Source of the DNA: Candidatus Kaiserbacteria bacterium RIFCSPHIGHO2_01_FULL_58_22 | GTDB taxonomy: Bacteria; Patescibacteriota; Minisyncoccia; Phycocordibacterales; UBA2100 | Reading direction: 5' to 3' | DNA length: 64,000 bases | Assembly: GCA_001781445.1 (NCBI GenBank) | Contig: MFLB01000034.1 | Coordinates: 39,529-103,528, forward strand | In this document: positions 1-7,016 of the stretch, piece after piece | Layout: every line of letters begins with the position of its first letter | How positions within the stretch are numbered: position 1 is the stretch's first letter | Made by a program: the position numbers and the translations under genes | The notes under the pieces: model-generated | Told to the model about the DNA's origin: nothing | The model's database searches: none | The model's input: the letters and a program-made list of their open reading frames with translations, nothing else

Positions 1-2
1 TA

Positions 3-1010
3 AAAAACCTGAAGCCGTATGCCTCGGCGCGCTCTCTTTACCAGGAGGGGGTCTTCTTCGATGCCAATGAAAACGCGCTCGGAAGCACTGTTACGGTCCC
101 GGATGTTCCGGACCTGAACCGCTATCCCGATCCGAAATCCGCCGATCTGCGGAAAGCCATCGCGGCATACGTTGGAGTCGATCCGGCGCAGGTGTTCGTG
201 GGGAACGGCTCCGACGAGGCAATCGATCTTCTCATCCGCGTGTTTGTCGAGCCGAATGAAGCCGTCATAATCGTTGAGCCGACATATGGCATGTACAAGG
301 TAGCGGCCGAGACAGCAGGGGTGGAAATACGTCCGTGGCCTCTCACCGGTTCCTTCCAGCTCGACCTCTCATCTCTCGGTACTGTCTCCGCGGGGGCAAA
401 ACTCATCTTTTCCTGCTCGCCCAACAATCCGACAGGAAATCTGCTCCCCATCGAGGATGTGCGGGGGCTCTGCTCGAAATTCAAGGGCATTGTCGTCCTT
501 GATGAAGCATACATAGAATTTGCCTCTCAGCCTTCATTGGCGGAAAAAGTCCGTGAGATTGAAAATCTCGTCGTACTTCGGACGTTCTCCAAGGCGTGGG
601 GGCTGGCGGGGATTCGCGTCGGCTATGCGATCGCACATCCGAAGGTAATAGGGTATATGGACAGAATAAAGGCGCCTTACAACCTCGGCCGCGTGAGCGC
701 CGCGCTTGCGCAGAGGGCGCTCAAGAATAAAGATGATATGCTTCGCATGCGGGAGCGCATCCTCGCCGAGCGCTTGCGCGTCGCGAGGGAGCTCAAGGAG
801 GTGAATTTCAACGTATTCGAAAGCGAGGCGAATTTTCTCTTGGTGCAGTATCCCGGTATGTCAAAAATCGCAACAATACTCGCCGAAGAATACGGGCTCA
901 TTATCCGGGATTTTAGCGGGAGGGAACGGCTCGAAGATTGCGCGCGCATCACCATCGGGACGCCGGAGCAAAACGACCGATTAGTAGAGACTCTAAAGAA
1001 GATCGTATGA
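3..1010 (+). CDS. hisC: Histidinol-phosphate aminotransferase HisC, 5' end cut by the window edge
   Basis: PLP-dependent aminotransferase that converts imidazole-acetol phosphate to histidinol phosphate with glutamate as amino donor. The reading frame is open to the left edge, so the true start lies outside; about 335 residues are visible. Family motifs seen in order are the YPDP segment, GNGSDEAIDLL, the SPNNPTGN substrate loop, LDEAYIEF, and TFSKAWGLAGIRVGY, which carries the PLP lysine. The stop overlaps the hisNB start (ATGA), showing translational coupling. It is the first visible gene of a his operon; hisG and hisD are presumably upstream. Confidence 0.95.
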   Translation, partial: KNLKPYASARSLYQEGVFFDANENALGSTVTVPDVPDLNRYPDPKSADLRKAIAAYVGVDPAQVFVGNGSDEAIDLLIRVFVEPNEAVIIVEPTYGMYKVAAETAGVEIRPWPLTGSFQLDLSSLGTVSAGAKLIFSCSPNNPTGNLLPIEDVRGLCSKFKGIVVLDEAYIEFASQPSLAEKVREIENLVVLRTFSKAWGLAGIRVGYAIAHPKVIGYMDRIKAPYNLGRVSAALAQRALKNKDDMLRMRERILAERLRVARELKEVNFNVFESEANFLLVQYPGMSKIATILAEEYGLIIRDFSGRERLEDCARITIGTPEQNDRLVETLKKIV

Positions 1011-2074
1011 AAAAGCAACAGAAGAAATCTCCGATGAAAGTCGCGTTTCTCGATCGCGATGGCACTCTCATTTTCGAGCCGCCGGTGACTGAACAAGTGA
1101 ACGGACCCGAGCAGTTGCGCATTTTGCCGGGTGTTGTCGAGGGGCTGAAAAAGCTCATCGCCGAAGGGTTTGCGTTGGTTATGGTTACGAATCAGGACGG
1201 ACTTGGTAGCCGTTCATATCCCCAGAAGAATTTCGACGCGGTTCAGGGCGCGCTGTTCAAGCGCTTGAAAAAAGAGGGGGTTCAGTTTTATCGGATTTTC
1301 ATTTGTCCGCACTTCCCGAAGGAAAAGTGTGCATGCCGCAAGCCGAAAGTCGGCCTCCTGAAGGGTTTTCTCAAGAAAGCATCCGTTGATCGCGGAGCAT
1401 CTATAGTCGTGGGAGATCACGATTCGGACGAAGAATTCGCAAAAAATATCGGCATTCGATTCTACCGAATGGAAACGAATGGCGCGTTTCCGCGCTTTGC
1501 GTCTCTCAAGCGAGAGACGAAAGAAACCGCCATTTTGGCAGAGTGTAATCTCGACGGCACCGGCGCTTTCAGCATCAGTACGGGGTTACGTTTTTTCGAC
1601 CACATGCTAGAGCAATTTTCGAAGCACTCCCTCATAGACCTTCGAATCAAGGCGAAGGGGGATTTGGATATAGACGACCACCACACGATCGAAGACGTCG
1701 GTCTCGCTCTCGGGGAAACGCTGAAGAATGCCCTCGGCGAGCGCCGCGGCATCAAGCGGTACGGCTTTCTCCTGCCCATGGACGACGTGCTCGTGGAGTG
1801 CGCCGTCGATCTCGGCGGGCGCCCGTATTTGGCGTTTAATGCGTCGTTCAAGCGCGAGAAGGTCGGCGATCTTCCGACCGAGATGGTAGAGCACTTCTTC
1901 CGGTCGGTAGCCGAAACCTTGAAAGCGAACATCCACATCAATGTGAAATACGGCACGAATGAGCACCACAAGATTGAAGCGATCTTCAAGGCGTTCGCTA
2001 AGGCAATGAAGGATGCCGTTGCCTTGGATCCTCGCCGGAAGAATGAACTTCCCACGACCAAGGGGGTTCTATGA
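1007..2074 (+). CDS. hisB: Bifunctional histidinol-phosphatase / imidazoleglycerol-phosphate dehydratase
   Basis: Two-domain protein of 355 residues. Residues ~10-160 are a HAD phosphatase with the DxD motif (FLDRDGTL), TNQDGLGS, a CPHFPKEKCACRKPK zinc-loop-like segment and GDHDSDEEFA. Residues ~168-355 are IGP dehydratase with FFDHMLEQ, DDHHTIEDVG and the second EHHKIE metal motif. It therefore supplies two steps of histidine synthesis, as in enterobacterial HisB. The start at 1007 overlaps the hisC stop and gives MKKQQKKSPMKVAFLDRD; an in-frame ATG at 1034 is an alternative. Its end overlaps hisH by four bases. Confidence 0.95.
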   Translation: MKKQQKKSPMKVAFLDRDGTLIFEPPVTEQVNGPEQLRILPGVVEGLKKLIAEGFALVMVTNQDGLGSRSYPQKNFDAVQGALFKRLKKEGVQFYRIFICPHFPKEKCACRKPKVGLLKGFLKKASVDRGASIVVGDHDSDEEFAKNIGIRFYRMETNGAFPRFASLKRETKETAILAECNLDGTGAFSISTGLRFFDHMLEQFSKHSLIDLRIKAKGDLDIDDHHTIEDVGLALGETLKNALGERRGIKRYGFLLPMDDVLVECAVDLGGRPYLAFNASFKREKVGDLPTEMVEHFFRSVAETLKANIHINVKYGTNEHHKIEAIFKAFAKAMKDAVALDPRRKNELPTTKGVL

Positions 2075-2661
2075 ACATCTCGGTCATAGACTATGGGGCG
2101 AGCAATTTGCAGAGCGTCGGCAATGCGCTCGAGAAGTTGGGAGTATCGTTCGACGTCATCACGACGCCGGAAGGATTGAAAGGCACCGACAAGGTCATTC
2201 TGCCCGGCGTGGGCGCCGCCGGAAGCGCGATGCAAGCGCTCATGGCGCGCGGATTTGCCGCCGCCTTGCCGAATCTCACGGTCCCCATACTCGGAGTGTG
2301 TCTTGGTCTGCAGCTTTTCGCACGCATGAGTGAGGAGGACAATACGACATGCCTCGGCATTCTCCCGGGCGATGTGAAGCGTCTTCGCACCGAGCTAAAA
2401 GTGCCGCACATGGGATGGAATCGCGTTCGCTTGCTCAAGGATTCACCGCTCACAAAAGGAATTCCAGATGGCAGTTTCTTCTATTTCGTAAACTCCTACT
2501 ATCTACCTGTCGGCGAATTCACAACGGGAGAAACGATATACGATGTGCCACTTACCGCGATAGCGCAAAGGGGAAATTTCTACGGCACGCAGTTCCACCC
2601 CGAAAAATCGGCGGAGTGGGGCATGAAGATACTCGATAACTTCTGCCGCCTATCCCGGTAG
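2071..2661 (+). CDS. hisH: Imidazole glycerol phosphate synthase glutaminase subunit HisH
   Basis: Class-I glutamine amidotransferase of 196 residues. It makes ammonia from glutamine and channels it to HisF. The nucleophile elbow GVCLGLQLF carries the catalytic cysteine, and TQFHPEKS carries the His/Glu of the triad. The N terminus ISVIDYGASNLQSV is typical of the family. It overlaps hisNB (ATGA). Its partner HisF is encoded just downstream, but as the C-terminal half of a HisA-HisF fusion. Confidence 0.95.
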   Translation: MNISVIDYGASNLQSVGNALEKLGVSFDVITTPEGLKGTDKVILPGVGAAGSAMQALMARGFAAALPNLTVPILGVCLGLQLFARMSEEDNTTCLGILPGDVKRLRTELKVPHMGWNRVRLLKDSPLTKGIPDGSFFYFVNSYYLPVGEFTTGETIYDVPLTAIAQRGNFYGTQFHPEKSAEWGMKILDNFCRLSR

Positions 2662-2749
2662 TGAAATGTGCCTTAGGCTTACACAAATCTATGGAAACAA
2701 ATAACGAATGTATCCAAAGTGCAACACGCGAGAGTTCATGGTTCACGCC

Positions 2750-2776
2750 GCGCCAAGACGGCGTGCCGCTTGGCGC
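2750..2776 (+). promoter_or_regulatory. Strong hairpin between hisH and hisAF
   Basis: GCGCCAAG and CTTGGCGC form an 8-bp stem, continued after a bulged A by CGG/CCG around a four-base loop. It ends 24 nt before the chosen hisAF start. This 139-bp gap is the only sizeable one in an otherwise overlapping operon. The hairpin could control translation or mRNA processing of hisAF. No U-tract follows, so it is not a classical terminator. Confidence 0.45.
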
Positions 2777-2800
2777 AAAGGCACATTCTACCAACCGGGT

Positions 2801-4273
2801 ATGCTGATAATTCCGGCAATAGACATCCTCGACGGGAAATGCGTGCGGCTTACGCGCGGCGAATACGTTACGCAAAAGATATACGGCGATCCGCTGAAGT
2901 TCGCGAAACAGCTCGAAAGCGACGGCGCGCGCATGCTCCACGTCGTTGATCTCAACGGCGCGCGCGACGGCGCGCCCGCGAACCGCGAGCTCATCATGCG
3001 GATATGCTCGGCGGTTTCCATTCCCGTCGAGGTCGGGGGAGGCATACGAAAAGCGGAGACGGCGCGGGCGTATCTCGCCGCGGAAGCGGCGCGCGTCGTA
3101 ACAGGCACGAGGGCCATGGACGACATGGACTTCGTCGGTGAGCTCATACGCGAGTTCGGCGCTTCACGCATCGTCGTCGCGCTGGAAATAAAGGGCGGGA
3201 AGGTCGCCGTCAAGGGATGGCAGTCCACGGTGCACAAGGACTATCGCGAGCTCGCGCGCGAGCTCAAGGCCCGCGGCGTTACCGAGCTCCTCTTTACCGA
3301 CGTCGAGCGGGACGGCACGCTGACGGAGCCCAACTTCGAAGTGGTGCGGGAACTCGCCGCTCTCGGGTTCAACGTCATCGCCTCGGGGGGCGTTTCGGAC
3401 GTGCAAGCGATACGAAAACTTCGGGAGCTCGGCGCCGCAAGCGCGATAATCGGCAAAGCGCTCTACGAGGAGAAGATGACGCTCGGAGAGGCCGAGGAAG
3501 CCGCGCGGCCGCTTTCCGGATTGGCGAAGCGCATCGTTCCGTGTCTCGACGTCAAGGACGGGAAGGTGGTGAAGGGAATTTCGTTCGAGAATCTTCAAAT
3601 CGTTGGCGATCCGGCGGCGCTCGGCAAGAAATATTCCGCGGAAGGAGCCGATGAACTCGTTTTTCTCGATATCTCCGCATCGAAGGAAGGAAGGGAAACG
3701 ATGTTCAGCGTTGTCGAGCAGGTTGCGAAGGAAGTCTTCATTCCTTTCACCGTCGGCGGCGGCATCTCGAGCGTGGAGCAGATGCGGCGGCTTCTCCACC
3801 TCGGAGCCGAAAAGGTTTCAATCAATACAGCGGCCGTCAAAGACCCTTCTCTCATCACGGCAGGTTCGAAGGCTTTCGGCTCACAAGCTATCGTCGTTGC
3901 AATAGACGCGAAGCGCGTAGGAACAGGATGGAAAGTGTTTTTGAGAGGCGGCTCTGAAGAAACACAGCTCGACGCGATAGCGTGGGCGAAAGAAGCAGAA
4001 ACACGAGGCGCAGGAGAAATACTGCTTACTTCGATGGACAAAGATGGGCAGAAATCCGGATACGATATCGAGCTTTTGCGACGAGTCTCGGAGGCAGTGC
4101 GCATTCCCGTCGTCGCTTCCGGCGGGGCCGGTTCGCTCGAAGACCTGAAACGCGCGCTTACCGACGGCTCGGCCGATGCGGCGCTCGTCGCGAGCCTTTT
4201 CCACTACGGGGAGTATAGTATTACAGACGCCAAGGAATACCTCGCGAAAGAGGGTATTTCGATGCGCACATAA
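2801..4273 (+). CDS. hisA-hisF: HisA-HisF fusion: ProFAR isomerase plus imidazole glycerol phosphate synthase cyclase
   Basis: One 490-residue ORF holds two complete (beta/alpha)8 barrels. Residues 1-~237 are HisA: PAIDILDGKCVRL with D8, VEVGGGIR, FTDVERDGTL and ASGGVSD. Residues ~242-490 are HisF: AKRIVPCLDVKDGKVVKG with D250, ADELVFLDI, FTVGGGI, VVAIDAK with D369, TSMDKDG and VASGGAG. Only a few residues join them. In HisA the usual second catalytic Asp (the D of the LDx strand) is Glu129. The HisF aspartates are intact. The start at 2801 gives a normal HisA N terminus; the frame stays open upstream to an ATG at 2708, which is less likely. Four bases separate it from hisIE. Confidence 0.93.
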   Translation: MLIIPAIDILDGKCVRLTRGEYVTQKIYGDPLKFAKQLESDGARMLHVVDLNGARDGAPANRELIMRICSAVSIPVEVGGGIRKAETARAYLAAEAARVVTGTRAMDDMDFVGELIREFGASRIVVALEIKGGKVAVKGWQSTVHKDYRELARELKARGVTELLFTDVERDGTLTEPNFEVVRELAALGFNVIASGGVSDVQAIRKLRELGAASAIIGKALYEEKMTLGEAEEAARPLSGLAKRIVPCLDVKDGKVVKGISFENLQIVGDPAALGKKYSAEGADELVFLDISASKEGRETMFSVVEQVAKEVFIPFTVGGGISSVEQMRRLLHLGAEKVSINTAAVKDPSLITAGSKAFGSQAIVVAIDAKRVGTGWKVFLRGGSEETQLDAIAWAKEAETRGAGEILLTSMDKDGQKSGYDIELLRRVSEAVRIPVVASGGAGSLEDLKRALTDGSADAALVASLFHYGEYSITDAKEYLAKEGISMRT

Positions 4274-4276
4274 GAT

Positions 4277-4876
4277 ATGACAAAAAAACTCAACATTGAT
4301 TGGAAGAAGGGAGGGGGTTTCGTGCCAGCCATTGTGCAAGATGCCGAAACGCGGGCCGTCTTGATGCTCGGTTATATGAACAAAGCGGCGCTCACGAAGA
4401 CACTCAAGACGAAGAAGGTTTGGTTTTGGAGCAGAAGCAAGAAGCGTCTCTGGATGAAAGGGGAGTTCAGCCGGAACATCCTGCAATTCACGGGTTATGA
4501 AATTGATTGCGACGGAGACGCGCTCCTCGTGAAAGCCCGACCCGCGGGGCCCACCTGCCACACGGGCGACTATTCCTGTTTCGGCGAGAAGAAGGCGAGA
4601 GATGTGTTCGCCGAACTTGCCGCCGTCATCGCGGAGCGCAAAAAGAAAATGCCCGTCGGCTCCTACACCACCTCGCTTTTCAAGGCAGGAGTGGGGAAAA
4701 TAACGGCAAAAGTAAAGGAGGAAGCACTCGAGGTCGTTAAAGCCGCCAAAAAGGAAACCAAAAAACGCCTGACTGAAGAAACTGTCGACCTCGTCTACCA
4801 CCTCCTCGTCCTTCTCGCGGAGAAGAACGTCTCGTTTTCCGAGATAGGCAAAGAAATCCGAAAGCGCCGCGCGTGA
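4277..4876 (+). CDS. hisIE: Bifunctional phosphoribosyl-AMP cyclohydrolase / phosphoribosyl-ATP pyrophosphatase HisIE
   Basis: 199-residue fusion covering steps 2 and 3 of histidine synthesis. The N-terminal HisI domain shows LMLGYMNKAAL, WFWSRSKKRLW and the metal-binding DCDGDALL, PTCHTG and YSCF motifs. The C-terminal HisE domain (from ~residue 110) carries KVKEEALEVVKAA and EETVDLVYHLLVLL, an all-alpha MazG-like fold. It is the last recognisable gene of the his operon. Confidence 0.95.
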   Translation: MTKKLNIDWKKGGGFVPAIVQDAETRAVLMLGYMNKAALTKTLKTKKVWFWSRSKKRLWMKGEFSRNILQFTGYEIDCDGDALLVKARPAGPTCHTGDYSCFGEKKARDVFAELAAVIAERKKKMPVGSYTTSLFKAGVGKITAKVKEEALEVVKAAKKETKKRLTEETVDLVYHLLVLLAEKNVSFSEIGKEIRKRRA

Positions 4877-4927
4877 TCCGGGAGCCGTTCACGAAAAGCA
4901 CACGCGCATCGTGGACAATGAGCGCGT

Positions 4928-5050
4928 ATGCTCAAACTGCTTCTCGCCCTGTTCGTATTCTTTTTTCTGGTCGAGCTCGCAACCGCGATCCTCACGCTCC
5001 TCTCGCGACCGGACATCGGCGGAAGCCGGGAACAACCCATTGCGGGATAG
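4928..5050 (+). CDS. 40-residue putative single-pass membrane miniprotein
   Basis: A short ORF, 40 codons plus stop. MLKLLLALFVFFFLVELATA forms one strong hydrophobic segment, followed by a short polar tail ending in GGSREQPIAG. It starts 51 nt after hisIE. No family is recognised. Another 40-codon ORF of the same architecture lies 221 bp downstream, which favours a real gene. Chance cannot be excluded at this length. Confidence 0.4.
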   Translation: MLKLLLALFVFFFLVELATAILTLLSRPDIGGSREQPIAG

Positions 5051-5089
5051 GACCGCGCAAACGTTGTCCCCACCGTTCGCGATACGCGC

Positions 5090-5117
5090 TTGACGCGAAG
5101 GCGAGGGCGTATAGAAT
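5090..5117 (+). promoter_or_regulatory. Sigma-70-type promoter in the gap between the two miniproteins
   Basis: TTGACG at 5090-5095, a 16-bp spacer, then TAGAAT at 5112-5117 (inside TATAGAAT). Transcription would start near 5124 and run into the terminator hairpin at 5209-5236. Confidence 0.5.
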
Positions 5118-5123
5118 CAGGCG

Positions 5124-5245
5124 AATGAAATCCCGATCAATGTGTCGCCTCTGCTGTCTGCAGGCCCCTTTTGAGGTCGGGTGTTAAATTTTCTTTTTTT
5201 GAAAATTAGCGAACGGCCTCGAAGGGGGCCGTTCGCGCTTTTATC
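5124..5245 (+). ncRNA. Candidate small structured RNA, or attenuated leader of the next ORF
   Basis: About 120 nt lie between a plausible promoter and a strong terminator. The segment can form AGGCGA/TCGCCT near its 5' end and an A/U stem (AATTTTC/GAAAATT) just before the terminator. No conserved protein ORF is seen in it. It could be a free small RNA. It could also be a leader whose terminator governs read-through into the miniprotein at 5272. It does not match tmRNA, RNase P, SRP or 6S signatures that I can recognise. Confidence 0.35.
5209..5243 (+). terminator. Intrinsic terminator
   Basis: A perfect 10-bp stem GCGAACGGCC/GGCCGTTCGC with an 8-nt loop, followed by GCTTTTA. It is one of the few hairpin-plus-T-tract signals in the window. 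Confidence 0.6.
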
Positions 5246-5271
5246 GCTTTCACCGATCCTAACACAAAACC

Positions 5272-5394
5272 ATGTACCACCTCGCCACGCTCTTCATCGC
5301 CGGACTCGTCATCGCGCTTATCGTTACCGCCCTCATCGCCTTCGCCACCTCGCCGCACGGCCTCGAGCCGAAAAAAGAAAAGCCGAAACCCTGA
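5272..5394 (+). CDS. Second 40-residue putative single-pass membrane miniprotein
   Basis: A 40-codon ORF. MYHLATLFIAGLVIALIVTA continues into a further hydrophobic stretch, then a lysine/proline-rich tail EPKKEKPKP, which suggests a membrane anchor with a basic cytoplasmic end. It has the same length and layout as the ORF at 4928. Its stop codon lies inside the left arm of the repeat at 5392-5496. Function unknown. Confidence 0.4.
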   Translation: MYHLATLFIAGLVIALIVTALIAFATSPHGLEPKKEKPKP

Positions 5395-5496
5395 CAGTTC
5401 TTGTACATAAGAACGTGTCTGGAAACCTCTCCCACCGGGAGTCCAAACATGCTCCAGTGTCGTCACAGTTCTCGTACATATGTACAAGAACTGTCA
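5392..5496. repeat. Three-armed inverted repeat with two alternative pairings
   Basis: Arm A (5392-5408, TGACAGTTCTTGTACAT) is the exact reverse complement of arm C (5480-5496). Arm B (5465-5479) is nearly identical to A and forms a 30-bp palindrome with C, with a single mismatch. C can therefore pair with A or with B but not both. The block sits between convergent genes and could end transcription from both sides. A small CTCCC/GGGAG hairpin (5429-5441) lies in the large loop. Confidence 0.7.
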
Positions 5497-5499
5497 TGG

Positions 5500-6978
5500 C
5501 TACGTCTTTTTGAAAAGACGCGGGCCCTCGGAAGTGTCTTCGACGATATAGTCCAATTTCCGGAGTTCGGCGCGCAATGAATCCGCGTGTTGCCAGTTCT
5601 TCTCTTTTCGGGCCGCCTCGCGCGCCTCGAGGAGCGTGCGCACGCGCCCGGGGATAGCATTGCTTTCCACCGGAGCGCCGAAGGTTTTTCGGCAGAGCGC
5701 TTCCGCCGCCGCGTCAGGTTTTGCAAGTCCGAGTCCCAATATCCGGTCGGCGTCGAGCACGCCGGCGCGGATGTTCTCGCGGGAAAGGCCGCGCTCTTTT
5801 ACCATCTCCCACAAGAGCGCCAGCGCCCCGGGAGTGTCCAGATCGTCGTTGAATCGCTCGTGCAGTTTCTTCCGCCACGGCTCGGGCGCGGCCCCCGCCT
5901 TCTTTTCCGTGTCGACGAGCCGGCGAAGGCGCAAAAAGGCGGTTTGCGCGGCATCGAGCGCGTTCCACGTGAAGTTGGAATGGGTGCGGTAGTGCGAGCT
6001 CAAAAAAAGGTAGCGGAGCGCCATCGGATGGAAGCCTCTCCCGACGACTTCCGAAAGGCGGACGACGGCACCTTCGCGCTTGGCGATCTTTTCCCCCTCG
6101 ATCTGGATGTGCGCGCGATGCATCCAGAAGCGCGCGAGGGGCCTCTTGCCCGTCGCGGCCTCCGATTGCGCGATCTCGTTGTTGTGATGTATCGGAATGT
6201 GCTCGACGCCTCCCGTGTGTATGTCTATCTGCTTTCCGAGGCAGGCGTTTATCATCGCGGAGCATTCGATATGCCAGCCCGGGAAGCCCTTTCCCCAGGG
6301 CGAATCCCAGCCTATCGCGTCTTTGCCGGAGGAGAATTTCCAGAGCGCGAAGTCGGTCGGGTTGCGCTTCGTCGCCTTCGTTTCTATGCGGGCCCGCTCT
6401 TTCAGATCCGCGAGGTTAGCGCCGCCGAGTACGCCATAGGCGGTAAGGCGGGACGTATCGAAGTACACTCCGTCTTCCGCCCGGTACGCGTACCCTTTTT
6501 CTTCGAGCGTTTGCACCATCGCGATCTGCGCGGGGACATAGTCGCTCGCGCGCGGAAAAACGATGCGCTCCGTGTCGACGTTGAGCGTCCGCACGTCTTC
6601 GAGAAAGCGCCGGGCGTAGCGCTCCGCCATCGTCTTCATGTTCTCAAGTGTAGGCGCAAGGCCCTCCCGGCGGAGGCCCGTGCTCATCTTGTCCTCTCCC
6701 TCGTCGGCGTCGGAAGAGAGGTGGCCGACATCGGTGATGTTGACGACCTGCTTGACGGCGTAGCCGTTGTATTCGAGGGTGCGCCGCAGTACGTCGGCAA
6801 AGACGTAGGCGGAGAGATTCCCGATATGCTGGACGTCGTAGACGGTCGGGCCGCAGTTGTACATGCGCACCTCGCGCGCGCGGGAGGGAAGCGTGAATTC
6901 CTGTTTCGATTTGCCGAGCGTGTTGAAGAAGAAGAGAGGAGGGCGCTTGGGCTTTCGGAATAGGAAATCGAACCACAT
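5500..6978 (-). CDS. cysS: Cysteinyl-tRNA synthetase
   Basis: Class-I aminoacyl-tRNA synthetase of 492 residues. YNCGPTVYD and HIGN form the N-terminal ATP site. Zinc ligands are the Cys of YNCG, the Cys of WHIECSAM and the histidines of IHTGGVEHIPIHHNNE. The KMSKS loop is degenerate: KIAKR in GEKIAKREGA. The start at 6978 is preferred because TATCAT (6986-6991) lies 7 nt before it; an ATG at 6987 overlaps that hexamer. It is divergent from the antiporter gene. Confidence 0.95.
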   Translation of the reverse strand: MWFDFLFRKPKRPPLFFFNTLGKSKQEFTLPSRAREVRMYNCGPTVYDVQHIGNLSAYVFADVLRRTLEYNGYAVKQVVNITDVGHLSSDADEGEDKMSTGLRREGLAPTLENMKTMAERYARRFLEDVRTLNVDTERIVFPRASDYVPAQIAMVQTLEEKGYAYRAEDGVYFDTSRLTAYGVLGGANLADLKERARIETKATKRNPTDFALWKFSSGKDAIGWDSPWGKGFPGWHIECSAMINACLGKQIDIHTGGVEHIPIHHNNEIAQSEAATGKRPLARFWMHRAHIQIEGEKIAKREGAVVRLSEVVGRGFHPMALRYLFLSSHYRTHSNFTWNALDAAQTAFLRLRRLVDTEKKAGAAPEPWRKKLHERFNDDLDTPGALALLWEMVKERGLSRENIRAGVLDADRILGLGLAKPDAAAEALCRKTFGAPVESNAIPGRVRTLLEAREAARKEKNWQHADSLRAELRKLDYIVEDTSEGPRLFKKT

Positions 6979-7005
6979 GGCGGTCATGATATCATGGTGG
7001 TTCGA
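6968..7005. promoter_or_regulatory. Shared divergent promoter/operator between cysS and the antiporter gene
   Basis: TCGAACCAC (6968-6976) and GTGGTTCGA (6997-7005) form a perfect 9-bp dyad. Its centre holds the palindrome ATGATATCAT, which contains TATCAT-type -10 hexamers on both strands. The dyad would let one repressor or activator cover both start sites. The left arm lies inside the first cysS codons. Confidence 0.45.
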
Positions 7006-7016
7006 ACACGCGCCGC

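Noticed and set aside
2013..2333. 106-codon frame overlapping the hisB/hisH junction
   Set aside because: Out of frame with two secure genes and without family features.
5118..5245. Known housekeeping RNA (6S, SRP, tmRNA, RNase P) in the miniprotein gap
   Set aside because: Too short and without the conserved loops of these RNAs.
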